Below the pieces are notes generated by a model. It saw only the letters and a list, made by a program, of their open reading frames with translations. It had not been told where the DNA came from and made no database searches. A stretch of 64,000 bases of DNA. Origin: Arenimonas terrae. GTDB taxonomy: Bacteria; Pseudomonadota; Gammaproteobacteria; Xanthomonadales; Xanthomonadaceae. Within the stretch, counting starts at the first letter, position 1. Each line of letters starts with the position of its first letter. The stretch covers positions 1,426,001 through 1,490,000 of the forward strand of contig NZ_SMDR01000001.1 in NCBI RefSeq assembly GCF_006265115.1, written 5' to 3'. Positions 47,133 through 55,978 of the stretch are shown here, one piece after another. The translations under genes were made by a program, and so were the position numbers.

Positions 47133-48179
47133 TCAGGGCTGGCGGATCAGGCCCGCGTAGCGCGCGCGCATCGCCGAGCGTGACGCGAGGATGCTCGCTT
47201 CGGCACGTCGATAGGCGCCGGCGACCAGCGCCTGCGCTCCCGGAATCCGCGCGCATGACCAGGCCAGCAGGCGCAGCAGTCGGGCGCGCGAGTGCTGGCC
47301 GTAATGGCCGGACAACGCCTGCGCGGCGTCGCGCGCGTAATCAAGGCGACCCCGCGCGATGGCGTTGGCGCCGCGGCGGAACAGCACGCCGCGCGCGTCG
47401 GCGTCCAGCGCCTCGGCTAGCCGCTCACGATCGGGAGGGGCCAGCGCCGGCATGGTTCGCACCTTGGCGATCATGCGCTGCCAGCCCGGCCAGAAGCCCG
47501 ACAGGGGCTGAGTGGCACTGTAGGAGTTGGTGTTGAGCGTGAAAACCGCCGACGGATGCTTCTCGACCAGGTAGGGGCCGTGGACGGCCAGCATCAGCAG
47601 GTACTCGAGGTCGGACGGGCCGAGGGTCTCGTGGTCGGGCAATCCGAACCGCTGGATCACGTCGCGCCGGAATACCACGCCGGTCCACACTGGCGCCATT
47701 CCCCCCGTCATCGCCAGTGCGCCCTCAGGCGGAGAGAACCGCCCCTCGCGCGGCCAGCGCTCCAACCGCGCATCCCAGATCACTCCGTCCTCGTCGACGT
47801 TGAGGGTGGTTCCGGCCCAGAACAGCGCGTCCGGCTGCTGTTCCAGGGCGGATACCGCGCGGCGGTGGAAGTCGGGCAGCAGGTAGTCGTCGTCGGATAG
47901 CAGGGAAAAATACGGCGTGCCGATGCTGTTCATGGCGAAATCGAAGTTCGCCGCCGCACCGAGGTTGCGCTCGTGGCAGTGGTAGCGGACTTGCGGATGG
48001 GAGCGCGCGATCTCCTGAACCAGCTCGGCGGTGCCGTCACCCGAACAGTTGTCGAAGACGCAGATGAGCACGTCCACGCCCTGCTGGTCGAGCGCACTCT
48101 GGATCGCCCGCCTCAGGAGGCGGGGACGACGGTAGGTCGGAATGGCGACGGTGACCGCCGGCCGGCGGGGATCGCTCAT
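47133..48179 (-). CDS. Family 2 glycosyltransferase
   Basis: A 348-residue cytosolic GT-A enzyme. VTVAIPTYRRPRLLRRAIQS (about residue 9), CVFDNCSGDGTAELV and the metal-binding FSLLSDDDYLLPDF (about 95) are GT2 landmarks. The last 90 or so residues are Arg/Ala-rich and helical. Its start overlaps the end of the next upstream glycosyltransferase by 4 bases (ATGA), so the minus-strand glycosyltransferases form an operon. The sugar donor is unknown. Confidence 0.88.
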   Translation of the reverse strand: MSDPRRPAVTVAIPTYRRPRLLRRAIQSALDQQGVDVLICVFDNCSGDGTAELVQEIARSHPQVRYHCHERNLGAAANFDFAMNSIGTPYFSLLSDDDYLLPDFHRRAVSALEQQPDALFWAGTTLNVDEDGVIWDARLERWPREGRFSPPEGALAMTGGMAPVWTGVVFRRDVIQRFGLPDHETLGPSDLEYLLMLAVHGPYLVEKHPSAVFTLNTNSYSATQPLSGFWPGWQRMIAKVRTMPALAPPDRERLAEALDADARGVLFRRGANAIARGRLDYARDAAQALSGHYGQHSRARLLRLLAWSCARIPGAQALVAGAYRRAEASILASRSAMRARYAGLIRQP

Positions 48180-49189
48180 GTCCGGCCCCTCCCCGACAGC
48201 ACGGCGCGGTAGAGCTGCACGTAGGCCGCGGCGCTGTCCCGGCGCGCGCGTGCGGATTCCAGCGCGGCGTCACCCAGCCGGCGCCGGAGTCCGACGTCAC
48301 TGGCCAGCCGCAGTATGTGGGCGGTCAGACCGTCGAGATCGTCCACCGGCGAGAGCAGGCCGGTAACGCCGTTGTCGACCACGTCCACCAGCCCCCCGGC
48401 GGCAAAGGCGACCACCGGCTTCGCGCACGCCATCGCTTCGAGCGCCGTGTAGCCAAAGCCCTCGTATCGGGACAGCGACAGCAGCGCGTCGCAGGCCCGG
48501 TACTCGGCGATCAGCTGCGGCTCGTCCAGGCGCCCCAGCCACTCGATCGCTGCCGATCCCGCCAGGCGGGTGCGGTCGCCGCGCAGGCCGCCGACGCAGC
48601 GCAGCTGGACCGTGTCGCCGAGCCTCGCGGCGAGGACCGGCAGCAGGTCGGCGCCCTTCCGGCGGCTGGGATTGCCGACCCAGAGCAGACGCAGCGGCCC
48701 GCCCGGCACCGGCTCTGGATCCGGTGCTGGGCAGTAGCGGCCGGTATCGACCCAGTTGCCGATGGTCTGCACGTCCTGGCGACCGAACAGCTCGCGCACG
48801 GTGCCTGCGACGTAGCTGGAAACCGCCGTGACGGCCGCGGCCTCATGGATCGCCCGGGCGTCGCGGGGGAGCAGGTGCCAGCGGTGGTAAAGCGCCTGCG
48901 CCGGTGACCGGTAGGCCGAGAATGCCGGGTCGTGCACCAGATGATGCACGGTGGTGACGACGGGAATGCCGCGTCCCAGGAACGGCGCCACGGTCCAGCC
49001 GTTGCCGTGGATCAGGTCGGTGCCACGGGGAGGGCGCCGCATGGCCATCAGCCGGGGCGCCAGCTCCATGCCGGCGGGAAACCAGCCGATCTCGGCGTCC
49101 ACCCCACGCGCGCGCAGTTCGTCGGCCAGCCGCAGGGTGAACACGTCGGTCCCGGTTCCCACCCGCAGCGCCGGCAGCCAGACCTTCAT
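48176..49189 (-). CDS. Family 4 glycosyltransferase
   Basis: A 337-residue GT-B enzyme that retains anomeric configuration. It starts MKVWLPALRVGTGTDVFTLRLADELRARG; LRLLWVGNPSRRKGADLL opens the C-terminal Rossmann half; LSLSRYEGFGYTALEAMACAKPVVAF is the GT4 E-x7-E donor-binding motif (about residue 250). It overlaps both neighbouring glycosyltransferase genes by 4 bases. Donor and acceptor are unknown. Confidence 0.9.
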   Translation of the reverse strand: MKVWLPALRVGTGTDVFTLRLADELRARGVDAEIGWFPAGMELAPRLMAMRRPPRGTDLIHGNGWTVAPFLGRGIPVVTTVHHLVHDPAFSAYRSPAQALYHRWHLLPRDARAIHEAAAVTAVSSYVAGTVRELFGRQDVQTIGNWVDTGRYCPAPDPEPVPGGPLRLLWVGNPSRRKGADLLPVLAARLGDTVQLRCVGGLRGDRTRLAGSAAIEWLGRLDEPQLIAEYRACDALLSLSRYEGFGYTALEAMACAKPVVAFAAGGLVDVVDNGVTGLLSPVDDLDGLTAHILRLASDVGLRRRLGDAALESARARRDSAAAYVQLYRAVLSGRGRT

Positions 49190-50397
49190 CGGCGCGCCAT
49201 GGCCCGCCGGAGGACGGCGCCGTAGGCATCGGCACGCGCGCTCCAGTCGAAACGGGCGAGCGCCTGAGCGCGGCCCGCGTCGCGATCTGGCCGACGCCCG
49301 CCGTCAAGCGCAGCGAGCACGGCGGCGACGAGTTCGTCGCGACGATGCGCCGGCACCACCACGCCCACGGCCTCGGAGGTGACCACATCACGGACGGCCG
49401 GCACATCGCCGGCGACCACCGGGCAGCCACAGCCCGCCGCTTCCACCAGCACCAGGCCGAGGCCCTCCTGGTCACCGCCGGCCGCTTCGACGAACGGCGC
49501 CACGAACACCGATGCGCTCCGGTACAGGTCCGGAAGCCGGTCCTGCGACACGGCCCCGAGGAAGTCCACCGCCTGGGCCACGCCCAGCGCCTGCACTTGG
49601 CGCCGGAGGGCCGGCTCCTCGGGTCCGAAACCGGCGATCGCCAGGCGCGCATCGGCACGGCGAGCAAGAAGGGTCGGCAGCGCGTCGACCAGATGGCGCA
49701 GGCCCTTCTTCTCCACCAGCCGGCCGACAAAAAGCATCCGGCCGGGTTCGGGGCGCACGGCCGGATCGGGACGGAACCGGCCGGCCAGGTCCACGCCCAT
49801 CGGCTGGACTTCGACCGCGGCGTTTTCCGCGTCCAGGCGCCGGACCGGGTCGAGCATCGCCGCACTGACCACGGTCACGGCAGCGGCGCGTCGGACGACG
49901 AAGCGCTTCAGCCGCTGCCAGGCGGGGCCTCGCAGGGCGAACAGGTCGGCGCCGTGCGAGGTCACCACGAAGGGGGCCATCCTGCGGTCGAGCCGTCCGA
50001 CCAAGGCGGCCACCAAGCCCTGCGGCACCAGCCAGTGTGCGTGGACCACGTCGGGCCGGAAGCGTGCGACCAGCCGCCAGGTGCTCCAGGCCTGCGCCAG
50101 GAAGAACAACGGCAACAGCAGTGCCTTCCAGGGCTGCCGGCGCAGGTTGGTGACGATGCCGCCCTCGTTGACCAAGGTTTCCAGCGACTCGGGCGCATAG
50201 CGGTAACGCCGCACCCGGACCCCGTCCATTTCCTCGTGCGTCCGAGCACCCCGCGCGTGCGGGCACAGCACGATGGTTTCGAACTCGACGGCCAGCCGGC
50301 GCGAAAGTTCGTGCACGAAGCCGGGTTCGGCGTCCCCCGGCCAGCGCGGGTAGGTCGAAGCGAGCACCAGCAGTCGGGGACGCGTGGCTGCGGCCAT
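49186..50397 (-). CDS. Family 4 glycosyltransferase
   Basis: A 403-residue GT4 enzyme. The N-terminal half has LASTYPRWPGDAEPGFVHELSR, typical of this family, and VHAHWLVPQGLVAAL. The C-terminal half has MLFVGRLVEKKGLRHLVDALP and the E-x7-E donor motif in EGLGLVLVEAAGCGCPVVAG (about residue 307). The ATG at 50397 was chosen because MAAATRPRLLVLASTYP is the natural start and lies 4 bases after the stop of the upstream methyltransferase; the frame is open further upstream but without similarity. Confidence 0.9.
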   Translation of the reverse strand: MAAATRPRLLVLASTYPRWPGDAEPGFVHELSRRLAVEFETIVLCPHARGARTHEEMDGVRVRRYRYAPESLETLVNEGGIVTNLRRQPWKALLLPLFFLAQAWSTWRLVARFRPDVVHAHWLVPQGLVAALVGRLDRRMAPFVVTSHGADLFALRGPAWQRLKRFVVRRAAAVTVVSAAMLDPVRRLDAENAAVEVQPMGVDLAGRFRPDPAVRPEPGRMLFVGRLVEKKGLRHLVDALPTLLARRADARLAIAGFGPEEPALRRQVQALGVAQAVDFLGAVSQDRLPDLYRSASVFVAPFVEAAGGDQEGLGLVLVEAAGCGCPVVAGDVPAVRDVVTSEAVGVVVPAHRRDELVAAVLAALDGGRRPDRDAGRAQALARFDWSARADAYGAVLRRAMARR

Positions 50398-50401
50398 GGG
50401 A

Positions 50402-51130
50402 TCAGCGCCGGACCGCCCGCACGAAGTAGGCCCCGGGAAGGAAGTCCGGCGCCGGCAGCAGGCGTGCGAACAGCCAGCCCGCAAGGTTCACGACCGGCAC
50501 CAGCGCCAGCAGCGGGGACAGCAAAAGGCAGCGCACCGGGCGCCGCCCGGCCGCGACGAGGAACCCGCGGCTCAGCGCCAGGCACAGGTTGAGGGCCGCC
50601 GCCTCGATGCCGCCGCCCTGCTCTTCGATCTCGGCCGGCATCAGGCCAGCGGCTTCGATGCGCCGCTGCAGTCCGGGACGCGCGAAGCGCTGGAAGTCGT
50701 GCGGCAGGTCGTGCAGCGGATAGGCGAACGGAATGGTCAGCAGCAACTGCCCCCCCTCGTTCAGCACCCGCCCCGCTTCCGCCAGGGCGGCTTCCGGCTC
50801 GGCCACGTGTTCGAGCACGTCGAGCATCAGCACGCAGTCGAAACTGCCGTCGGAGAACGGCAGCCGGGCGGCGTCGGCGAAGACATCCGGCCGGGTCCGG
50901 TACAGCGCGATCGCGGTCCCCGGGTAGTCCAGCCCGACATAGTGGCTGAGCCCGGGCAGCCCGGCGCCGGCAGCGCGATCGGCGCAGCCCACGTCCAGGG
51001 CGCGGCCGGCGGCCCGGGCCGAAAGCCAGTGCGCGCGCTGCCGCCGCAGCCGATGCGCCAGCCACTGCGGATGCAGCGGAGTGGCCAGCAGCGGTTGCAG
51101 GAAATCGCGCAGCCCTCTCCCGGGTCGCAT
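50402..51130 (-). CDS. SAM-dependent methyltransferase
   Basis: A 242-residue Methyltransf_11-type protein. SAM motif I is RALDVGCADRAAGAG (about residue 41), then VGLDYPGTAIALY and SFDCVLMLDVLEHVAEPEAALAEAGRVLNEGG. The C-terminal 60 residues are hydrophobic (LLLSPLLALVPVVNLAGWLF) and may anchor it to the membrane. The second and third glycines of motif I are replaced by Ala/Arg, so activity is not certain. The ATG at 51130 lies 7 bases after the stop of the next upstream gene. Confidence 0.82.
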   Translation of the reverse strand: MRPGRGLRDFLQPLLATPLHPQWLAHRLRRQRAHWLSARAAGRALDVGCADRAAGAGLPGLSHYVGLDYPGTAIALYRTRPDVFADAARLPFSDGSFDCVLMLDVLEHVAEPEAALAEAGRVLNEGGQLLLTIPFAYPLHDLPHDFQRFARPGLQRRIEAAGLMPAEIEEQGGGIEAAALNLCLALSRGFLVAAGRRPVRCLLLSPLLALVPVVNLAGWLFARLLPAPDFLPGAYFVRAVRR

Positions 51131-51137
51131 CGCGGGC

Positions 51138-51989
51138 CTACTCACGCCGATAGGTGAGCGACGTGATCTGTTCCGAGACCAGCCCCACCAGGAAGATGAT
51201 GACCGCGGCACTGAACAGCAGTGCACTCATGTTGGTGAATCGCCCCTGGGTCAGGAAGGTATAGCTGTAGTAGCCCAGGCCGGTCAGGAAGAACAGCATG
51301 CCGACCGGCGCGAACAGTTTGAGCGGCGAGTACAGCGTGGCGATCTTGAAGATGATCAGCAGGAACCGCACCCCGTCCTTGATCGGACGGATATGGCTGG
51401 CGGTCCCGATTCGCTTGTCCACCCGCACCGGCACGTAGTCCACCGGATAGGCGCTGCGGAAGAAGGCCATCGTGCTGGTGGTGGGGTAGCTGAAGCCGTT
51501 GGGCAGCAAGTGGAGGAATTCGAGGAAACGTTCCCGCCGCACCACGCGGAAACCCGAGGTCAGGTCCAGCACCCGGTGCCCCGTCATCCAGGTCGCGAGC
51601 CGGTTGTACAGCCCGTTGGCGAGACCACGGCCGAGGCTGGCTTGGCCGCCGCCATCCCGGGCGCCCACGACCATGTCGTAGCCGGCGTCCAGGCGCGCCA
51701 GGAGTTGGGGGATCAGCGCCGGGTCGTGCTGGCCGTCGGCGTCCATGAACACGATTACCTCGCCGCCCGCCGCCCGGGCCCCCCGCTTGATGGCAGCCCC
51801 ATTGCCCATGGAGTATGGTGAGGACAGCACCCGGACCCCGTGGCTGGCGGCAACGGCCCTCGTGTCGTCGGTGGACCCGTCGTCCACCACGATCACTTCC
51901 GCCCCGGGCAGGGCGGCCTGCAGGGCCGGCAGTGTCCGTCGAAGCCCCTCGGCCTCGTTTTTCGCTGGCAACACCACACTGACCTTCAT
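51138..51989 (-). CDS. Family 2 glycosyltransferase, DPM1/ArnC-like with C-terminal membrane segments
   Basis: A 283-residue GT2 enzyme. The catalytic domain (1-215) has VSVVLPAKNEAEGL, EVIVVDDGSTDDT and VFMDADGQHDP, as in enzymes that load a sugar on polyprenyl phosphate. Two membrane helices follow (about 222-245 and 253-275), a layout seen in undecaprenyl-phosphate sugar transferases. Such an enzyme could supply the lipid-linked monosaccharide used by the GT-C protein near pilA. That link is inference. AGGGG precedes the ATG at 51989. It is the first gene of the minus-strand operon, divergent from pilB. Confidence 0.88.
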   Translation of the reverse strand: MKVSVVLPAKNEAEGLRRTLPALQAALPGAEVIVVDDGSTDDTRAVAASHGVRVLSSPYSMGNGAAIKRGARAAGGEVIVFMDADGQHDPALIPQLLARLDAGYDMVVGARDGGGQASLGRGLANGLYNRLATWMTGHRVLDLTSGFRVVRRERFLEFLHLLPNGFSYPTTSTMAFFRSAYPVDYVPVRVDKRIGTASHIRPIKDGVRFLLIIFKIATLYSPLKLFAPVGMLFFLTGLGYYSYTFLTQGRFTNMSALLFSAAVIIFLVGLVSEQITSLTYRRE

Positions 51990-52051
51990 GGCCACCCCTA
52001 TGCTGTCCGTCCGAAGCTTACCGTATTCCAACCCCCACCCGACTGTAAGAA

Positions 52052-52079
52052 AGCCTCGCAAGAGGCTGGCCAGCGGCCA
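52052..52079 (+). other. Two adjacent hairpins in the pilB leader region
   Basis: AGCCTC-GCAA-GAGGCT (52052-52067) is immediately followed by TGGCC-AGC-GGCCA and then ATTTT (52080 on). The tandem lies 45-70 bases before the pilB GTG in the gap from the divergent glycosyltransferase. It could be a leader structure or a weak terminator; no regulator binding is shown. Confidence 0.3.
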
Positions 52080-52124
52080 ATTTTCGGGTACAGTTGCCGC
52101 AACCGCGCGGCTCTGGGGAGCAGA

Positions 52125-53849
52125 GTGAACGCCAACGCGACCGCCAATCTGGTGGGGATCACCGGCATCGCCCGGCGCCTGGTGCTGGACGGCGCCCTGG
52201 GTGAGGCCGACGCCCGCAAGGCCCTCGACGAGGCCAGCAAGCAGAAGCGGCCGGTCCACCTCTACCTGCTCGAGAAGAAGCTGGTCACGGCGGCCCAGAT
52301 CGCCGGCGCCAATGCCGTCGAGTTCGGCATGCCCCTGTTCGATGCGTCCGCCCTGGACCTCAACCAGGCGGCGACCAAGCTGGTCAGCGAGGAGCTGATC
52401 ACCAAGCACCAGGCCCTGCCGCTGTTCAAGCGCGGCAACCGCCTGTTCGTCGGCATCGCCGACCCGACCAACACCCGGGCCCTGGACGAGATCAAGTTCG
52501 CGGCCAACCTGACGGTCGAGCCCATCCTCGTGGACGAGGAGAAGCTGCGCCGGACCATCGAACTGGCCCTGACCGCCAGCGACAGCATGGATTCGGGCAT
52601 GGGCGACGACGAGGGGCTCGAGAACCTCGAGTCCACCGGCGGCGACGACGACGGCCCCGACAACCTGGCCGACACCAAGGGCGGCGACGACACCCCGGTG
52701 GTGCGCTTCGTCAACAAGGTGCTGCTGGACGCCATCAAGCGCGGCGCCTCGGACATCCACTTCGAGCCCTATGAAACCGAGTTCCGCGTCCGCCTGCGCA
52801 TGGACGGCATCCTGCGCGGCGTGGCCAAGGCGCCGGTCAAGCTGCACCCGCGCATCACCGCGCGCCTGAAGGTCATGGCGCAGCTGGACATCGCCGAACG
52901 GCGACTGCCGCAGGACGGCCGCATCAAGCTCAACATCTCCAAGACCAAGCAGATGGACTTCCGCGTGTCCACCTGCCCCACGCTGTTCGGCGAGAAGGTC
53001 GTGCTGCGACTGCTCGACGGCAGCGCGGCCAAGCTCGGCATCGACAAGCTCGGCTACGAGGACGACCAGAAGCAGCTCTACCTGGACGCCCTGTCCAAGC
53101 CCTACGGCATGATCCTGGTCACCGGCCCCACCGGCTCGGGCAAGACGGTCTCGCTGTACACCGGCCTGAACATCCTCAACACCGAGGAGCGCAACATCTC
53201 CACCGCCGAGGACCCGGTCGAAATCCGCGTCCCGGGCATCAACCAGGTGCAGATGAACGTCAAGAAGGGCATGACCTTCGCCGCCGCCCTGCGCAGCTTC
53301 CTGCGCCAGGACCCGGACGTGATCATGGTCGGCGAAATCCGCGACCTGGAAACCGCCGAGATCGCGGTCAAGGCGGCCCAGACAGGCCACCTGGTGCTGT
53401 CCACCCTGCACACCAACGACGCGCCGCAGACCGTGTCGCGCCTTATGAACATGGGCATCGCGCCCTACAACATCACCTCGTCGGTCACGATCATCATCGC
53501 CCAGCGCCTGGCCCGGCGCCTGCACGACTGCAAGAAGCCGGTCGTGCTGCCGGAGAACGCCCTGCTCGCGGAGGGCTACACGCCCGAGGAGGTCAAGGCG
53601 GGCATCACCATCTACGAACCTGTCGGCTGCGAGGACTGCAACGACGGCTACAAGGGTCGCGTCGGCATCTACCAGGTGATGCCGATGGCCGAGAACATCC
53701 AGAAGATCATCCTGGAGGGCGGCAATGCCCTGCAGATCGCCGAAGCGGCCCAGCAGGCCGGCGTCCGCGACCTGCGCCAATCCGCCCTCTTCAAGGCCCG
53801 GCAGGGTGTGACCAGCCTGGCCGAAATCAACCGCGTGACCAAGGACTAA
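52125..53849 (+). CDS. pilB: Type IV pilus assembly ATPase PilB
   Basis: Hexameric motor that drives pilus extension from the cytoplasm. The 574-residue protein has an MshEN/T2SSE_N domain (about 10-150), an acidic linker rich in Gly/Asp (about 155-190), and the secretion ATPase with GPTGSGKT (Walker A, about residue 333), the Asp box in STAEDPVEIRVPG, DPDVIMVGEIRDLETAEIA (Walker B) and TGHLVLSTLHTNDA (His box). A zinc-type cysteine set HDC...CEDCNDGY lies near the C terminus. The start is GTG at 52125 with GGGAG 5 bases upstream; the frame is open further upstream but non-coding. pilC follows after 3 bases. Confidence 0.95.
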   Translation: MNANATANLVGITGIARRLVLDGALGEADARKALDEASKQKRPVHLYLLEKKLVTAAQIAGANAVEFGMPLFDASALDLNQAATKLVSEELITKHQALPLFKRGNRLFVGIADPTNTRALDEIKFAANLTVEPILVDEEKLRRTIELALTASDSMDSGMGDDEGLENLESTGGDDDGPDNLADTKGGDDTPVVRFVNKVLLDAIKRGASDIHFEPYETEFRVRLRMDGILRGVAKAPVKLHPRITARLKVMAQLDIAERRLPQDGRIKLNISKTKQMDFRVSTCPTLFGEKVVLRLLDGSAAKLGIDKLGYEDDQKQLYLDALSKPYGMILVTGPTGSGKTVSLYTGLNILNTEERNISTAEDPVEIRVPGINQVQMNVKKGMTFAAALRSFLRQDPDVIMVGEIRDLETAEIAVKAAQTGHLVLSTLHTNDAPQTVSRLMNMGIAPYNITSSVTIIIAQRLARRLHDCKKPVVLPENALLAEGYTPEEVKAGITIYEPVGCEDCNDGYKGRVGIYQVMPMAENIQKIILEGGNALQIAEAAQQAGVRDLRQSALFKARQGVTSLAEINRVTKD

Positions 53850-53852
53850 GCC

Positions 53853-55100
53853 ATGGCGACGACTGCTGCCAAGACCCCCGCAACCCGCAGCAATGCCCTA
53901 GAGGTCTTCACCTGGGAGGGCACCGACAAGCGCGGCGTCAAGATGAAGGGCGAAACCTCCTCCAAGAACGCCAACCTGCTGCGGGCGGAGCTGCGCAAGC
54001 AGGGCATCAACCCGACGGTGGTCCGGACCAAGTCCAAGCCGCTGTTCGGCGCCGCCGGCAAGTCCATCAGCGCCGCGGACATCTCGGTCTTCAGCCGCCA
54101 GATCGCCACCATGCTCCAGTCCGGCGTGCCGATGGTGCAGAGCTTCGAGATCCTGGCGTCCGGCCAGAAGAACCCGCGCATGCGCGACATGCTGGTCGAC
54201 ATCCGCGACAACATCGCCGGCGGCAGCTCGCTCAGCGAGGCGATGGCCCGGCACCCGGTGCAGTTCGACGCGCTGTACCGCAACCTGACCCGGGCCGGCG
54301 AAGGCGCCGGTGTGCTCGATACCGTGCTCGACACCGTCGCGACCTACAAGGAACGCACCGAGGCGCTCAAGGGCAAGATCAAGAAGGCGCTGTTCTACCC
54401 GGCCGCGGTGATCGCGGTGGCGATCCTGGTCAGCGCCATCCTGCTCATCTACGTGGTGCCGCAGTTCGAGACGGTGTTCAAGGGCTTCGGCGCCGACCTG
54501 CCGGCCTTCACCCAGATGATCGTCGACGCGTCCCGCTTCCTCACGGCCTGGTGGTGGCTGGTCCTGCTGGTCGTGGCCGGTTCGGTCGCGGGCTTCATGT
54601 TCGCCTACAAGCGTTCGCAGGCCCTGGAACGCAACGTCGACAAGCTGATGCTGAAGCTGCCGGTGATCGGCCAGATCCTGCACCAGTCGGCGATCGCCCG
54701 CTTCGCGCGGACCCTTGCACTGACGTTCAAGGCCGGCGTGCCGCTGGTGGAAGCGCTGGAAACCGTGGGCGGCGCCACCGGCAGCATCGTTTACAACGAG
54801 GCGGTCAACCGCATCCGGGACGACGTCTCGGTGGGCTACCAGCTCAACGTCGCGATGAAGCAGGTCAACCTGTTCCCGCACATGGTGGTGCAGATGACCG
54901 CGATCGGCGAAGAGGCCGGCGCCCTCGATACGATGCTGCTCAAGGTCGCCGAGTTCTACGAGCAGGAAGTGAACAACTCCGTGGACGCGCTGGCCAGCCT
55001 GATCGAGCCTTTCATCATGGTCGTCATCGGCATCCTCGTCGGCGGCATGGTGATCGGCATGTACCTGCCCATCTTCAAGCTGGCCGCCACGGTCGGCTGA
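53853..55100 (+). CDS. pilC: Type IV pilus inner-membrane platform protein PilC
   Basis: A 415-residue polytopic protein of the pilus motor platform that couples PilB/PilT to the growing fibre. Two T2SSF repeats (about 75-195 and 280-400) each have an IATMLQSGVP or LALTFKAGVP loop and a GEGAGVLDT or GEEAGALDT motif. The membrane segments lie at about 180-205, 230-255 and 385-410. The N-terminal 60 residues are soluble and basic. It sits in the pilB-pilC-pilD-coaE operon. Confidence 0.95.
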   Translation: MATTAAKTPATRSNALEVFTWEGTDKRGVKMKGETSSKNANLLRAELRKQGINPTVVRTKSKPLFGAAGKSISAADISVFSRQIATMLQSGVPMVQSFEILASGQKNPRMRDMLVDIRDNIAGGSSLSEAMARHPVQFDALYRNLTRAGEGAGVLDTVLDTVATYKERTEALKGKIKKALFYPAAVIAVAILVSAILLIYVVPQFETVFKGFGADLPAFTQMIVDASRFLTAWWWLVLLVVAGSVAGFMFAYKRSQALERNVDKLMLKLPVIGQILHQSAIARFARTLALTFKAGVPLVEALETVGGATGSIVYNEAVNRIRDDVSVGYQLNVAMKQVNLFPHMVVQMTAIGEEAGALDTMLLKVAEFYEQEVNNSVDALASLIEPFIMVVIGILVGGMVIGMYLPIFKLAATVG

Positions 55101-55107
55101 TCGGGAA

Positions 55108-55974
55108 ATGTTCGACGCCTTGCTCGGGTCGCCGCCTATGGCGGCGACCGTCGCGTTCGTGTTCGGCCTGCTCATCGGCAGCTTCCTCAACGTCGTCATC
55201 CTGCGCCTGCCGCCCCGCCTGGAATGGGAATGGCGGCGGGACAGCCGCGAGCTGCTGGAGCTGCCCGAACACTACGAGCCGGCGCCGCCCGACATCGTCG
55301 TCGAACGATCGGCCTGCCCCAAGTGCGGACACCGCCTGGCGCCCTGGGAGAACATCCCGGTCCTGAGTTTCCTGATGCTTCGCGGCCGCTGCCGCGGCTG
55401 CGGCACGCCGATTTCATGGCAGTACCCGGTGGTGGAACTGGTGACCGGGCTGCTGTTCGCCGTCTGCGTCTGGCGCTTCGGCGCCGGTCCCGAAGCGCTG
55501 GCGGCCATCGTGTTCACGGCCCTGCTGGTGGCCCTGGCCGGCATCGACCTGCGCACCACCCTGCTGCCCGACCAGCTCACGTATCCGCTGCTCTGGATCG
55601 GTCTGGGGCTGTCGACCATCACCCTGTTCGTGTCGCCCACCCAGGCGATCTACGGCGCCCTGGCCGGCTACCTGAGCCTGTGGAGCGTCTACTGGGTGTT
55701 CAAGAAGCTGACGGGCAAGGAGGGCATGGGCCACGGCGATTTCAAGCTGCTGGCCGCGCTCGGGGCCTGGTGCGGCCTGTCGGGCATCCTGCCGATCGTG
55801 CTGATGTCGTCCTTCATCGGCGCCATCGTCGGCTCGCTGTGGATCGGCCTGCGCGGCCAGGACCGGGCGACGCCGATCCCTTTCGGCCCCTACCTGGCGG
55901 CCGCCGGCTGGGTCCAGCTCATGTGGGGGCCGCAGCTGGTGCAGGCCTACCGTGATTTCTCCGGCCTGAACTGA
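55108..55974 (+). CDS. pilD: Prepilin peptidase/N-methyltransferase PilD
   Basis: Cleaves the leader of both pilins in this window and methylates the new N-terminal Phe. The 288-residue membrane protein has GLLIGSFLNVVILRLP (about residue 20), the cytosolic cysteine tetrad CPKCGH...CRGC (about 70-100) needed for methylation, and the two aspartates of the aspartic protease centre in ALAGIDLRTTLLPDQL and MGHGDFKLLAALGAW. Length and order match the bifunctional form. It begins 7 bases after pilC. Confidence 0.95.
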   Translation: MFDALLGSPPMAATVAFVFGLLIGSFLNVVILRLPPRLEWEWRRDSRELLELPEHYEPAPPDIVVERSACPKCGHRLAPWENIPVLSFLMLRGRCRGCGTPISWQYPVVELVTGLLFAVCVWRFGAGPEALAAIVFTALLVALAGIDLRTTLLPDQLTYPLLWIGLGLSTITLFVSPTQAIYGALAGYLSLWSVYWVFKKLTGKEGMGHGDFKLLAALGAWCGLSGILPIVLMSSFIGAIVGSLWIGLRGQDRATPIPFGPYLAAAGWVQLMWGPQLVQAYRDFSGLN

Positions 55975-55978
55975 GCCG

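Noticed and set aside
46537-47160. Plus-strand open frame within the flippase gene
   Set aside because: Out-of-frame shadow with Arg/Ala/Gly-rich composition and no ribosome site.
52080-52110. Possible sigma-54 promoter before pilB (GGGTAC...TTGCC)
   Set aside because: GG and GC are only 9 bases apart instead of 12.
51138-53780. 880-codon minus-strand frame covering pilB antisense and the GT2 gene
   Set aside because: Only the last 283 codons resemble a glycosyltransferase; the rest mirrors pilB.
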